From Paraburkholderia phenazinium (GTDB taxonomy: Bacteria; Pseudomonadota; Gammaproteobacteria; Burkholderiales; Burkholderiaceae): a stretch of 64,000 nt of DNA. Both the position numbers and the translations under genes were made by a program. The stretch is taken from positions 3,224,001-3,288,000 of the forward strand of contig NZ_FSRU01000001.1 of NCBI RefSeq assembly GCF_900142845.1, read 5' to 3'. Below are positions 18,197-27,919 of the stretch, piece by piece; position 1 is the first letter of the stretch, and every line of letters begins with the position of its first letter. Below the pieces are notes generated by a model, which searched no databases, was not told the DNA's origin, and saw only the letters and a list, made by a program, of their open reading frames with translations.

Positions 18197-19279
18197 TCAG
18201 GCGAGCCGCTCGGCGATCGCCTTGCCGACTTCCGTGGTGTTCGCCCGGCCGCCGAGATCGCCGGTATGCGGGCCTTCCTTCAGCACCGCCTCGATCGCGG
18301 CCAGCATGGCGTCGTGTGCCTCGCGCTCGACGCCCTGGCCATTGCCGAGGAAGTCGAGCATCATCGCCGCCGACCAGACCATCGCAATCGGATTGGCGAT
18401 GTTCTTGCCATAGATATCCGGCGCCGAACCGTGAACCGGTTCGAACAACGAAGGAAACTTGCGATCCGGATTCATGTTCGCCGAGGGCGCAAGACCGATC
18501 GTGCCGGTGCAGGCGGGACCGAGATCGGAAAGGATGTCGCCGAACAGGTTGGTGGCCACGACCACATCGAAGCGGTCCGGATTCAGCACGAAACGTGCGC
18601 ACAGGATGTCGATATGCTGCTTGTCCCACGTCACATCCGGATACTGCGCCGCGATGCCGGCCGCGCATTTGTCCCACCACGGCATGCTGATGGCGATGCC
18701 GTTGCTCTTGGTCGCAACGGTGATCTTCTTGCGCTCGCGCCGCTGCGCAAGGTCGAAGGCGAACTTCAGCACACGCTCGCTGCCGTGCCGCGTGAACACG
18801 GATTCCTGCAGGACGAATTCGCGCTCCGTGCCTTCGAACATCACACCGCCTACCGACGAGTACTCGCCTTCGGTGTTCTCGCGCACGATCCAGAAATCGA
18901 TGTCGCCTGCCTTGCGCCCTGCTAGCGGCGACGGCACGCCGGCAAAGAGACGCGCCGGACGCAAGTTGATGTACTGGTCGAACTCGCGGCGAAACTTCAG
19001 CAGCGAACCCCACAAGGAAACATGATCGGGTACCGTGTCCGGCCAGCCGACGGCGCCGAACAGGATCGCATCCATGGGTTGCAATTGCGCTTTCCAGTCG
19101 TCCGGCATCATCTGACCGTGCTTCGCGTAGTAGTCGCAGCTTGCCCATTCGATATGCCTGAATTCCAGCGCGATGCCGAATCGCTTGCTGACGGCTTCGA
19201 GTGCGCGCAGGCCCTCGGGCATCACCTCCTTGCCGATGCCGTCCCCAGGAATGACGGCAATGCGGTACGGCTTGTTCAT
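18197..19279 (-). CDS. Tartrate dehydrogenase family (isopropylmalate dehydrogenase superfamily)
   Basis: A 360-residue NAD-dependent beta-decarboxylating dehydrogenase. It starts with RIAVIPGDGIGKEV, contains the substrate block NLRPARLF and the catalytic region VRENTEGEYSS, and has the late ATNLFGDILSDLG and EPVHGSAPDIYGK motifs. The GVPSPLAGRKAGDIDF segment is characteristic of TtuC-type tartrate dehydrogenase, which also acts on D-malate. It is 14 bp upstream of the semialdehyde dehydrogenase gene. Confidence 0.9.
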   Translation of the reverse strand: MNKPYRIAVIPGDGIGKEVMPEGLRALEAVSKRFGIALEFRHIEWASCDYYAKHGQMMPDDWKAQLQPMDAILFGAVGWPDTVPDHVSLWGSLLKFRREFDQYINLRPARLFAGVPSPLAGRKAGDIDFWIVRENTEGEYSSVGGVMFEGTEREFVLQESVFTRHGSERVLKFAFDLAQRRERKKITVATKSNGIAISMPWWDKCAAGIAAQYPDVTWDKQHIDILCARFVLNPDRFDVVVATNLFGDILSDLGPACTGTIGLAPSANMNPDRKFPSLFEPVHGSAPDIYGKNIANPIAMVWSAAMMLDFLGNGQGVEREAHDAMLAAIEAVLKEGPHTGDLGGRANTTEVGKAIAERLA

Positions 19280-19455
19280 GTGACTCTCCTCTACAGATAA
19301 CGAATGGTTCGTGCGGCGGCCCGGCGAGCTTTGCGGAGATCGGCTTCAAGGGATGGGGGAGCACGGGGAGCTATTGTCGCTCCAATACGCGCTTCGTGCC
19401 GGCCGACGCCACCTGTCGGCCCACGGCGTCGGGGGGAGCATAGCTCGCCCCTGCT

Positions 19456-20238
19456 TCACTGCTCGATAAACTCGCGGGCCAGCTTGCGGGCCGCGTTCGC
19501 GAACATAAGGATATCCACGCCGGTCGCAACGAACGTGCAGCCAAGCTCGAGATAGCGACGCGCCAGTGCCGGGTCCGAGGTCAAGGTGCCGGCCGCCTTG
19601 CCGGACGCAATGATGGTGCGCATCGCCGTCTCGATCGCCTGCTGCACCTCCGGATGACCCGGCTTGCCGCGATGCCCCATCGACGCAGCCAGATCCGCCG
19701 GTCCAATGAAAACACCATCGACACCGTCCACCGCGCAAATCGCCTCGAGATGGTCGAGCGCCGTGACGGTCTCCGCCTGCACGAGCAGGCAGATTTCGCT
19801 GTCTGCGATATCCAGATAGTCGGTGCGCGAGCTCCACCGCGACGCACGTCCCACTGCGCTGCCCACACCGCGAATGCCATGCGGCGGATAGCGCACGGCG
19901 GCCACACACGCACGGGCCTGCTCCGCGGTATCGATCATCGGCACCAGCAGATTGCGCGCGCCGATATCGAGCAGGCGCTTGAGCAACGCAGGGTCGCCGT
20001 TCACCGGCCGCACAACCGCCTCGGCGCGATACGGCGCCACCGCCTGCAGTTGCGCGAGGATGCTGCGCACGTCATTGGGGGCGTGCTCTGCGTCGATCAA
20101 TAGCCATTCGAAACCGGCCGTTGCACTGACTTCGGCCAGATAGGCATCGGCCATCGAAAGCCAGAAGCCAATCTGCTTTTGGCCGCTGGCAAGCGCCGCC
20201 TTGAATGGATTAAGCGCGGACGTCGACGTTGCGTTCAT
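19456..20238 (-). CDS. HpcH/HpaI family class II aldolase (GarL/RhmA-like)
   Basis: A 260-residue pyruvate-dependent aldolase. It shows [14 protein letters not shown], the [10 protein letters not shown] base region, the Arg/Glu metal site in [15 protein letters not shown] and the [14 protein letters not shown] loop. With a galactarate/altronate-type dehydratase in the operon, cleavage of 5-keto-4-deoxyglucarate to pyruvate and tartronate semialdehyde is the best guess. The ATG at 20238 lies inside the 3' end of the MFS gene; a GTG at 20241 behind GGAGG is possible. Confidence 0.87.
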   Translation of the reverse strand: MNATSTSALNPFKAALASGQKQIGFWLSMADAYLAEVSATAGFEWLLIDAEHAPNDVRSILAQLQAVAPYRAEAVVRPVNGDPALLKRLLDIGARNLLVPMIDTAEQARACVAAVRYPPHGIRGVGSAVGRASRWSSRTDYLDIADSEICLLVQAETVTALDHLEAICAVDGVDGVFIGPADLAASMGHRGKPGHPEVQQAIETAMRTIIASGKAAGTLTSDPALARRYLELGCTFVATGVDILMFANAARKLAREFIEQ

Positions 20239-21553
20239 CACGATTTCTAGCCTCCATGGGGATGGGATTGAACTGGATGGGTTCCACCCTGCCGAGCAGG
20301 AACAGATAATTGAGCATGGCAATCACAATCAGTGCCGACGAGAACAGCAGCGCGGGAACGAACGATCCGGTTGCGCCCACAATCGCACCGGTAACGACGG
20401 GACCAACCACGCCCCCCATGTTCGAGACGGTGTTCTGGATGCCCGCGACCCGCGAGACCATATTCCGTGGTGCGACGTCGCCCGGCAATGCCCAGACCTG
20501 CGACGCGGCGACGGTGGTGCCCGACTTCGCCACGCACAGCAAGGCCACGGCCACCAGCGGCGAAGCGGCGAACGCCGCAAGGCCGATGCTTGACGCCATC
20601 AACAGGCCGACGATGAGAAACAGTTTGCGGGTCGCGGTGAGCGACAGCCGTCCGGAGGCATACACACGATCCGAGGCCCAGCCCGCCAATATCTCGACGA
20701 CCATCGAAAGAATGAGCGGCAACGAAGCCATGAAACCCATCTCCATCATGCTCATGCCGCGCGCCTTGACGAGATAGGTCGGCAGCCATGTGATGAAGAA
20801 GTACGAGTTGTAGTTGATCATGAAGAAGCCGATGCACATGGCCCAGATGTTTCGGTATCCGAACAGTCTGTACCAGGGTACTTCTGCCAGCGCATTGTCG
20901 CGACGCGGCGCCTCTGCGCCGTCGCGGATATACGCGAGCTCGGCCGCGTTGACGCGCCGGTGATCGGCCGGCGAGTTTCTGAACGCCACGACCCAGACGA
21001 CGCACCAGACAAGCCCCAGCGCGCCGGTGATCGCAAAAGTCACTTTCCAGTCGAAGGTGGCCAGCAACCAGGCGATCAGCGGAAGCGCCACCGCCCCACC
21101 CAGTTTCGACCCGCTATCGAAGATGCCCGCCACGGTGGCGCGCTCCTTGCGCGGAAACCATCGCGTGGCGATGCCCGCGTTGCTGGGATAGGAACCCGCC
21201 TCGCCGACACCCAGCATCACCCGCAGGGCCACGAGCGATTTGAAGCCGGTAGCAAGTCCCGTGACGGCCGTCGCGAGCGACCACCAGAACACGGCCATGC
21301 CCAGTACAAGCTTCTGCCCGAAACGGTCGGCCAGCATCCCGGCCGGCAGTTGCAGCAGCGAGTACGACCAGAAGAACGCCGACATCACGATCCCCATCTC
21401 CATGGCGCCGAGATGGAACTCGGACTGCAGATGTGGGGCCGCGGCGGACAGCACAGTACGGTCGATATAGTTGATGGCAATGGCCGACCACATCAGGCCG
21501 GCCACCAGCCAGCGCACTTTGCTGCGAGGCGCCTGTTGCAAGGCTTGATTCAA
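20210..21553 (-). CDS. MFS transporter, anion:cation symporter family (hexuronate/glucarate type)
   Basis: A 447-residue carrier with about 12 hydrophobic segments and the ACS-family N-terminus ([16 protein letters not shown]). It also has [15 protein letters not shown] between helices 2 and 3 and [17 protein letters not shown] in helix 4. It should import a hexarate, hexuronate or aldonate with protons. Its last 29 bp overlap the aldolase start, which supports co-translation. Confidence 0.9.
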   Translation of the reverse strand: MNQALQQAPRSKVRWLVAGLMWSAIAINYIDRTVLSAAAPHLQSEFHLGAMEMGIVMSAFFWSYSLLQLPAGMLADRFGQKLVLGMAVFWWSLATAVTGLATGFKSLVALRVMLGVGEAGSYPSNAGIATRWFPRKERATVAGIFDSGSKLGGAVALPLIAWLLATFDWKVTFAITGALGLVWCVVWVVAFRNSPADHRRVNAAELAYIRDGAEAPRRDNALAEVPWYRLFGYRNIWAMCIGFFMINYNSYFFITWLPTYLVKARGMSMMEMGFMASLPLILSMVVEILAGWASDRVYASGRLSLTATRKLFLIVGLLMASSIGLAAFAASPLVAVALLCVAKSGTTVAASQVWALPGDVAPRNMVSRVAGIQNTVSNMGGVVGPVVTGAIVGATGSFVPALLFSSALIVIAMLNYLFLLGRVEPIQFNPIPMEARNRDERNVDVRA

Positions 21554-21590
21554 TCTCTGTCTCCGGTTTTTTTGTAGTGATGGCGGCGGC

Positions 21591-23138
21591 TCAGCTCACG
21601 ATGCCCATATGCCAGGGCACGAATTCGTGGTCGCCCAGCCCGAGCAGTTCGCTACGGGTACGCTCGCCCGAAGCGGCGCGCAGGATGTGCTCGAAGATGT
21701 CCTGCCCCATCTCTTCGACAGAGCGTTCGCCATCGAGGATCAGGCCGCAATTGATATCCATGTCGTCGCGCAGCCGCTTGAACATCGGCGTGTTGCTCGC
21801 AAGCTTAAGGGTCGGCGCGGGCTTTGAGCCGAACATCGAGCCACGGCCGGTCGTGAAGCAGATCAGGTTTGCGCCGCTGGCAATCTGCCCGGTTACCGCG
21901 ACGGGGTCGTAGCCGGGCGAATCCATAAAGACGAAGCCGGCGCGGTCGATCGGTTCGGCGTACTCATAGACGGCCTGCAGCGGCGTGGTCCCGCCTTTCA
22001 TCGCCGAGCCGAGCGATTTTTCGAAGATGTTGGCGAGTCCGCCCTGCTGATTGCCGGGTCCCACGACACCGTTGAACTGGCCGTTGTGGCCGCGCGTGTA
22101 CTGCTCCCACCACGCCAGCCGGTCGAGCAGTTTCTGGCCCACCGCCGGCGTCACCGCGCGGCGCGTCAGCATGTATTCGACGCCGTGAATCTCGGGCGTT
22201 TCGGAAAGGATCGCCGTGCCGCCATGGCGCACCAGAATGTCCATGGCCGCGCCGAGGGCAGGATTCGCGGTGATGCCCGAGAAGCCATCGGAGCCGCCGC
22301 ATTCCAGACCGATCTTCAGATGACTCGCCGATACGGAACGGCGCTCGATGTCGTTGGCCGCCGGCAGCATCTGCTGGATGGCGGCGATGCCCGCCTCGAT
22401 CGTCGCACGGGTGCCGCCTTCGTCCTGCATCACCAGCGCGTGAACAGCGGCGCCGGTGTGCAGACCTTGTGAATCGAGCAAGGCGCCAACCTGATTGCGC
22501 TCGCAGCCCAGCCCGACAATCAGCACGCCGCCGAGATTAGGATGACGCGCATAGCCCGCGAGCGTCCGGCGCAACACATCGAAGTGCTCGCTCGGCGAGG
22601 ACATGCCGCAGCCGCTGGTCTGCGCGAACGCCACCACGCCGTCGACATTCGGATAAGGCGCCAGCCGTTCCGGCGTAAACCACGCGGCAATATTCTTGAT
22701 GACGGTCGATGAACAGTTGACCGAGGCGAGGATGCCGATGAAGTTGCGTGTCGCGACGCGCCCATCGGGTCGAACGATGCCCTTGAAGGTGGCGCGTTCA
22801 GCTTGCGCAACGTACTCGACCGGGCGCACATCGAGGCAGAAGCCCGGATCGCGTTCGAAGTCGATCAGTTCGACGTTATGGGTATGAACGTGGTCCCCCG
22901 CCTCGATGTCGCGCGCGGCCCGGCCAATGATGGTGTCGTATTTGCGGATCGCCGCGCCGCGCGAAATATGTTGCGCGGCCACTTTGTGCCCTGCGGCAAC
23001 CTGGGCACGCATGCGGATGGTCGCATCGCCCAAGCCGAGTAACTGCCCGATAGAAAGCGCCTCGCGCGCAATCAGCACATTGTCCGCGGCGTTAAGCCGG
23101 ATGAGCGGTTCGTTGACCACCGCGCTCGCCTGCGACAT
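21591..23138 (-). CDS. UxaA family dehydratase (altronate/galactarate dehydratase)
   Basis: A 515-residue sugar-acid dehydratase of full length. The N-terminal SAF-like part (AREALSIGQLL to EAGDHVHTHN) is followed by the main domain with CSS, SGCGMSSP, VGLGCERNQV, ECGGSDGFSGITANPALG and TTGRGSMFG. The conserved cysteines fit the iron dependence of the family. It is the promoter-proximal gene of the operon and would form the 2-keto-3-deoxy acid cleaved by the aldolase. I cannot tell galactarate from altronate as substrate. Confidence 0.88.
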   Translation of the reverse strand: MSQASAVVNEPLIRLNAADNVLIAREALSIGQLLGLGDATIRMRAQVAAGHKVAAQHISRGAAIRKYDTIIGRAARDIEAGDHVHTHNVELIDFERDPGFCLDVRPVEYVAQAERATFKGIVRPDGRVATRNFIGILASVNCSSTVIKNIAAWFTPERLAPYPNVDGVVAFAQTSGCGMSSPSEHFDVLRRTLAGYARHPNLGGVLIVGLGCERNQVGALLDSQGLHTGAAVHALVMQDEGGTRATIEAGIAAIQQMLPAANDIERRSVSASHLKIGLECGGSDGFSGITANPALGAAMDILVRHGGTAILSETPEIHGVEYMLTRRAVTPAVGQKLLDRLAWWEQYTRGHNGQFNGVVGPGNQQGGLANIFEKSLGSAMKGGTTPLQAVYEYAEPIDRAGFVFMDSPGYDPVAVTGQIASGANLICFTTGRGSMFGSKPAPTLKLASNTPMFKRLRDDMDINCGLILDGERSVEEMGQDIFEHILRAASGERTRSELLGLGDHEFVPWHMGIVS

Positions 23139-23181
23139 ACCTGTCTCCTAACTTATGCACGACCTGCTCTTCGCCTGTTTG

Positions 23182-23210
23182 ATGTTACCGGTTTATGTAA
23201 CCGGTAACAT
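23182..23210. promoter_or_regulatory. GntR-like operator between the dehydratase and LacI-type genes
   Basis: ATGTAACCGGTAACAT (23195-23210) differs at one base from the palindrome bound by E. coli GntR. It overlaps a second half-matching copy, ATGTTACCGGTTTATG (23182-23197). The outer arms TGTTACCGGT and ACCGGTAACA are perfect inverse copies. It lies 44 bp upstream of the dehydratase gene and 57 bp before the repressor gene, so it can control both directions. Confidence 0.8.
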
Positions 23211-23266
23211 AGAGCGCATGCTAATATGCTTTTGCGCTAATTACCAGCAACTTTTTTTGGGCTCGA

Positions 23267-24340
23267 GTGATCCACGTCGTGAGCAAACCGCCTACCTCCC
23301 TGCTTGCCCCTATCGAACGAAGCGCCCCTCGCCGCGCCCGCAAAAACTCTGGCCGCGTCACGCTGAGCGACCTCGCGGCGCTCGTCGGCGTGACGAAGGT
23401 GACCGTTTCTCGCGCGCTGAATACGCCGGAACTGGTCTCGGTAGAAACGCTGGAACGCATCCAGGCCGCCGTGCGGCAAACCGGGTATACCCCGGACCTG
23501 ATCGCAGGGTCGCTGGCATCGACTCGCAGCGATCTGATCGTCGCCTTGATCCCCGCCATGGCCGGCAGTGTGTTTCAGGAAACCGTCGAGGCTCTGACCA
23601 CCCAGCTTGCCGCGTCGGGCTATCAGTTGCTGATTGGGCAAAGCGGATACGACGAGTCGCGTGAGGACGCCCTGCTCGATGCGGTGATCGGTCGCCGGCC
23701 CGCCGGCATCGTGTTGACTGGCGTCGTCCACTCGCAGAGCGCGAGACAAAAACTGCAGGCAAGCGGCATCCCTGTGGTCGAGACATGGGACCTGACCAGT
23801 GAACCGATCGACATGCTGGTCGGCTTCTCGCATGAACAGGTTGGCAAGACCGCGGCGAAGTTCCTGAAGAAGCGCGGCGTGCGGCGCCCCGCTGTCGTCA
23901 CGCCGAGCGACCGGCGCGCACAGGCTCGTACCAAGGCGTTCCTCGAAGCGTTCGGCGGCGCGAAAACCAGCGCTGCGATTCCCGTGGTGACGGTCGAGTC
24001 GCCCGCGAATCTGGGCGACGGACGACGTGCGTTGAGGGGCCTGCTAGAGACGAATGCCGATATCGACGCCGTATTTTGCGGCGCGGATAGTCTGGCGCTG
24101 GGCGTGTTGATGGAGGCGGATTGCCAGCGCGTAGCGGTGCCTGGCCGCTTGCGCGTGATCGGCTACGGCGATCTGAACTTTGCGAAGGACACGACGCCGC
24201 CACTGTCCACCATGCGAATCGACGGCACCCGCATCGGCTCGCTCGCGGCGACGATGCTCGTCGAGCGCATTGAAAACCGTGCCGGCAGCGAGCAAATGGT
24301 CGACGTGGGGTTCAGCCTGATCGAGCGGGACAGCGCCTGA
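23267..24340 (+). CDS. LacI-family repressor (GntR-like) of the sugar-acid operon
   Basis: A 357-residue repressor. The LacI helix-turn-helix (VTLSDLAALVGVTKVTVSRAL) begins near residue 31 and is followed by a periplasmic-binding-like effector domain. The 30-residue N-terminal extension is rich in Pro and Arg. The start is GTG at 23267; a GTG at 23279 is also possible. It is divergent from the dehydratase operon, with a GntR-type operator in the gap. The inducer is likely the imported sugar acid or its keto-deoxy product. Confidence 0.9.
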   Translation: MIHVVSKPPTSLLAPIERSAPRRARKNSGRVTLSDLAALVGVTKVTVSRALNTPELVSVETLERIQAAVRQTGYTPDLIAGSLASTRSDLIVALIPAMAGSVFQETVEALTTQLAASGYQLLIGQSGYDESREDALLDAVIGRRPAGIVLTGVVHSQSARQKLQASGIPVVETWDLTSEPIDMLVGFSHEQVGKTAAKFLKKRGVRRPAVVTPSDRRAQARTKAFLEAFGGAKTSAAIPVVTVESPANLGDGRRALRGLLETNADIDAVFCGADSLALGVLMEADCQRVAVPGRLRVIGYGDLNFAKDTTPPLSTMRIDGTRIGSLAATMLVERIENRAGSEQMVDVGFSLIERDSA

Positions 24341-24373
24341 CGCACAGCACAGAGACGGGTTTGCGCACCAGCC

Positions 24374-25303
24374 TCAAGCAGGCGTTTTCTTCAGATCGGC
24401 CATTTCGTCGCGAATAATCGGCCGTGCGATCTTTGCGAACGCGTCGACCAGACGCGTCTGCGCCTGATACGGCGGGTACAGCAGCGCCACTTCAGTGGGA
24501 ATCTCCACGCTGAACGGACGCAACTCGATCCCTCCATTCAGTTGCTCGTCGCGCGCGGCCAGCATGTTCACCAGACTCACGCCGATTCCCGCCCGCACCA
24601 TTGCACACACCGAAGAGCCCAGGCTGGCCTCGGCCACGATCTGCCGCTTGACGTGCTCGGCGGCGAACACGTCGTCAATCGTCGAGCGCAGCAGGCTCTC
24701 GCCGGTCGGCGAGATGAAGGGCTGATTGTCGAAGTGCGACGGCTTCAGCTTGCGAAACCGGCACAGCGGATGTCCGGCCGGCAGCACGGCGACGCATTGC
24801 AGCGTGGAGATCCGTTCGACGCGAATCCCCGGCGCATCCCCCGTCAGCAATGCCAGCCCGGTGTCGCAAAAGCCGGAGCGGATCCAGTCTTTGACGTTCA
24901 CTGCGTTACCTGAATGAATCGACACCAGCACGTCCGGATGGGCCGCGTGAAATTGCGCCACGATCTTGACCAGCAGATCGCCCGCAAGCCGCGGCATCGC
25001 CGCCACGCCAAGACGCGCGGCGCTGAACGAGCGGATATTCTCGGCCACTGATTCGAGCTCGGCAAGACCGGCAAAGGTCTTCTCGACTTCGCGGTAAAAG
25101 CGCAAGCCGTCCTGGGTCGGACTCAGACGGCTGCCGTTGCGCTCGAACAGCGAGAACTGGGTGATGGCCTCCAACTGCGAGATCAACCGGCTGATCTGCG
25201 GCTGCGAGGTATGCATGGCCCGCGCCGCGACGGTCATCGAACTCGTCGACATCACAGCGCGAAACGCTTCCACATGGCGCACGCCCAGCTTCAATTTCGG
25301 CAT
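24374..25303 (-). CDS. LysR-family regulator
   Basis: A 309-residue regulator with an N-terminal helix-turn-helix (LGVRHVEAFRAVMSTSSMTV, then TSQPQISRLISQLE) and a co-inducer domain. The ATG at 25303 gives a normal LysR N-terminus; the frame remains open further upstream without support. It is divergent from the amino acid ABC transporter and threonine aldolase operon and probably controls it. The N-terminus is closest to the OccR/NocR style of amino acid-responsive regulators, by eye only. Confidence 0.87.
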   Translation of the reverse strand: MPKLKLGVRHVEAFRAVMSTSSMTVAARAMHTSQPQISRLISQLEAITQFSLFERNGSRLSPTQDGLRFYREVEKTFAGLAELESVAENIRSFSAARLGVAAMPRLAGDLLVKIVAQFHAAHPDVLVSIHSGNAVNVKDWIRSGFCDTGLALLTGDAPGIRVERISTLQCVAVLPAGHPLCRFRKLKPSHFDNQPFISPTGESLLRSTIDDVFAAEHVKRQIVAEASLGSSVCAMVRAGIGVSLVNMLAARDEQLNGGIELRPFSVEIPTEVALLYPPYQAQTRLVDAFAKIARPIIRDEMADLKKTPA

Positions 25304-25304
25304 A

Positions 25305-25319
25305 TCAATTCTGTATTGA
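25305..25319. promoter_or_regulatory. Dyad in the LysR/ABC divergent promoter
   Basis: TCAAT-TCTGT-ATTGA is a 5-5-5 dyad one base before the LysR start codon. A -10-like CATAAT for the transporter operon lies at 25348-25353. The dyad could be the site where the regulator represses itself and activates the operon. It does not fit T-N11-A exactly. Confidence 0.45.
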
Positions 25320-25457
25320 AGGATGCTAGACAGGTATTGGACTTTAGCATAATGGCGACTCATATTGAGGCCGTCGGCATGCAGCGATGCCACTCCATTC
25401 ACGTTTGCAATGCGGCCCGCGAGGCGGGTGCGCCCTTGATCCAGGAACACCACGGAT

Positions 25458-26375
25458 ATGAAACCCCTCTCGTTGTTGACGACGGCTGCCTTGATTGCCG
25501 GGTTCGGTCTGGTAGCCGGCGCGCACGCGGACACGTCGAGCCGGCTCGACCGGATCAAACAGAGCGGCACCATCTCGCTCGGCTATCCGACGTCGTCGTT
25601 GCCGTTCGCCTACCTCGACAACGAGCAGAAACCCGTGGGTTATTCAGTCGAAATCTGCCAGCACATTGCCGACCACCTCAAAACGGCCCTCGGCATGCCG
25701 ACGCTGAACATCCGCTATGTGCCGGTGACCTCGGCCACGCGCTTGCCGTTGCTGACGAACGGCACCATCGATCTGGAATGCGGCAACACAACCAATACGA
25801 TCGAGCGGCACAAGTTCGTCTCCTTCTCGCCGACCACCTTCGTCGCGAAAGTGGTGTTGCTGGCGCGCAAGGACAGCGGACTGAATGCCAACGACCCGGC
25901 CGCATTCAGCGGCAAGACCATCTCGAGCCTGGCGGGCGGACTCGACTTTCAGGTGATCCAGCAGATCAGCAACCAGCAGCACCTGAATATCGCCGTGCTG
26001 CCGGTGAACGACGCCGCGTCTTCGTTCCTCTCGGTGAAGACCGGACGCGCGGCAGCGGTGTCCACCGACGACGGCATCGCCTATGGCCTCGTCGCCACCT
26101 CGGGCCAGGCGCAGGACTACGTGATCGGCACCAAGCCGATGATGGTCGCGCCGTACGGCATCGTCGAGCCGAAGGACGATCCGCGCTTCAAGCAGGCCGT
26201 GGACGGCGCGGTGCTCGACCTCATCAAGAGCAAGCAGATCTACGCGATCTACGACAAGTGGTTCAACTCGCCGGTGCCGCCGGCCAACATCAACCTCAAG
26301 TACCCGATGAGCGCGGAACTGAAGCACGCATTCGAGCATCCGTCCGACTCGGGCGACCCCACCGTCTATCAGTGA
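25458..26375 (+). CDS. Amino acid ABC transporter solute-binding protein (GltI type)
   Basis: A 305-residue periplasmic binding protein. A cleavable signal peptide ends at AGAHA (about residue 24). The mature part is a type 2 binding fold with GTISLGYPTSSLPFAYLD, the VGYSVEICQHI block and the ligand-site segment DLECGNTTNTIERHK, typical of glutamate/aspartate-binding GltI. It is the first gene of a five-gene plus-strand operon. Confidence 0.92.
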   Translation: MKPLSLLTTAALIAGFGLVAGAHADTSSRLDRIKQSGTISLGYPTSSLPFAYLDNEQKPVGYSVEICQHIADHLKTALGMPTLNIRYVPVTSATRLPLLTNGTIDLECGNTTNTIERHKFVSFSPTTFVAKVVLLARKDSGLNANDPAAFSGKTISSLAGGLDFQVIQQISNQQHLNIAVLPVNDAASSFLSVKTGRAAAVSTDDGIAYGLVATSGQAQDYVIGTKPMMVAPYGIVEPKDDPRFKQAVDGAVLDLIKSKQIYAIYDKWFNSPVPPANINLKYPMSAELKHAFEHPSDSGDPTVYQ

Positions 26376-26426
26376 CCCTCGCTGCGCCGGCACGCCCTAT
26401 CCACCGATTCCGACCATGCGACGACC

Positions 26427-27203
26427 ATGAAATACCAATGGAGCTGGGCCAGTTTCAACGATCTGTCGCCGGACGGCGTGCACACGTATCTGCAAACGCT
26501 GCTGATCGGCGCGGGATGGACGATTGCGTTGTCGTTGTGCGCCTACGTGTTCTCGCTGCTGCTGGGTTCGGTGGTCGGCGTGTTTCGTACGGTCGAATCG
26601 AAGCCCGCCCGTCTCGCAGCCACCACCTACGTCGAACTGTTCCGCAACGTGCCGCTGCTCGTGCAGATGTTCCTGTGGTACTACGTGCTGCCTGAACTGC
26701 TGCCGAAAAGTCTCGGCACCGCCATCAAGCAGATGCAGCAACCGTGGGGGCAATTCTTCCCCGCGCTGCTGTGCCTCGGCTTCTACGGCACCGCGCGCAT
26801 CGCCGAGACGCTGCGCTCGGGCATCCGTTCGCTGCGCACAGGCCAGCGGCAGGCCGCGGTCGCGCTGGGCCTCACCACGTTTCAGGCGTATCGCTTCGTG
26901 ATCCTGCCGCAAGCGTTCCGGATTGTCGTGCCGCCGCTGACGTCGGAATTCATGGCGACGATCAAGTACTCGTCGGTGGCCATGACGATCGGCCTCGTCG
27001 AGCTCACCGGCGCGGCCCGCTCCATGCAGGAGTTCAGTTTCCATATCTTCGAGGCGTTCAGCGCCGCCACGATCGTCTACTTCGCGATCAATACCGTCGT
27101 GGTGTATAGCCTCGCGCGGCTCGAGCGCAAATCCGCCGTGCCGACCTCCGGTTCGAGTGCGGCGCCCGGTGCGCTGACGATCGTCGAAGCCGAACAACCC
27201 TGA
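26427..27203 (+). CDS. Amino acid ABC transporter permease (GltJ type)
   Basis: A 258-residue inner-membrane permease. FRNVPLLVQMFLWYYVLPEL and the EAA loop (RQAAVALGLTTFQAYRFVILPQA) match GltJ. The ATG at 26427 comes 51 bp after the binding-protein stop. The C-terminal tail is Ser/Pro/Ala-rich. It pairs with the next gene product. Confidence 0.92.
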   Translation: MKYQWSWASFNDLSPDGVHTYLQTLLIGAGWTIALSLCAYVFSLLLGSVVGVFRTVESKPARLAATTYVELFRNVPLLVQMFLWYYVLPELLPKSLGTAIKQMQQPWGQFFPALLCLGFYGTARIAETLRSGIRSLRTGQRQAAVALGLTTFQAYRFVILPQAFRIVVPPLTSEFMATIKYSSVAMTIGLVELTGAARSMQEFSFHIFEAFSAATIVYFAINTVVVYSLARLERKSAVPTSGSSAAPGALTIVEAEQP

Positions 27204-27214
27204 GGGCCGCTACG

Positions 27215-27901
27215 ATGAACGCTTCAGGCATCCATCAACTCGTGACGTCGTTACCGTACCTGTTCAAGGTCGGCATGACGTTTTCGCTGACGCTGACCGC
27301 ACTCTCCGCCGTCCTCGGTCTTGTGCTCGGCACCCTGCTCGCGCTGTGCCGCATGTCGCCCTCGCGGCTGCTGTCGGTGCCGGCCACGCTTTACGTGAAC
27401 GGCATGCGTTCGGTGCCGCTGCTGCTGGTGATCTTCTGGTTCTACTTTCTTGCGCCCTACGTCGGCGCGTGGCTGACCGGTGCGAATTCACCCATCGAAG
27501 TCGGCCCCTACCGTTCCGCCGTGATCACCTTCACGCTATTCGAGTCCGCGTATTTCTGCGAGATCATGCGGGCCGGCATCGCGTCGGTGCCCACGGGGCA
27601 GATGAACGCAGGCGCCGCGCTCGGACTCACCTACGCGCAGACCATGGTCAGCATCGTGTTGCCGCAGGCGCTACGCAACATGACACCCGCACTGCTCACC
27701 CGCGTGATCACGCTCTTCCAGGACACCTCGCTCGTCTACGTGCTCTCCATGACCGATTTCTTCGGCGCCGCCTCCGACGTCGCCAACCGCGACGGCAGCA
27801 CCGTGCCGATGTACGTGTTCGCGGCCGCCGTCTACTTCGTCATCTGCTTCGGTGCATCGCGTCTCGTCAAACGCTTCGACGGCGCACTGCAGGCCCATTA
27901 A
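27215..27901 (+). CDS. Amino acid ABC transporter permease (GltK type)
   Basis: A 228-residue permease with GMRSVPLLLVIFWFYFLAP, the EAA loop (MNAGAALGLTYAQTMVSIVLPQA) and FQDTSLVYVLSM near the end. The start codon lies 11 bp after the previous stop. It forms the heterodimeric channel with the GltJ-type permease. Confidence 0.92.
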   Translation: MNASGIHQLVTSLPYLFKVGMTFSLTLTALSAVLGLVLGTLLALCRMSPSRLLSVPATLYVNGMRSVPLLLVIFWFYFLAPYVGAWLTGANSPIEVGPYRSAVITFTLFESAYFCEIMRAGIASVPTGQMNAGAALGLTYAQTMVSIVLPQALRNMTPALLTRVITLFQDTSLVYVLSMTDFFGAASDVANRDGSTVPMYVFAAAVYFVICFGASRLVKRFDGALQAH

Positions 27902-27919
27902 CGCCCCCTCTCTCCTCTT

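Noticed and set aside
16710..19364. An 884-codon frame suggesting a fusion upstream of the semialdehyde dehydrogenase
   Set aside because: The upstream part overlaps the tartrate dehydrogenase gene in another frame and has no family sequence; AAGGAG precedes the internal ATG at 18182.
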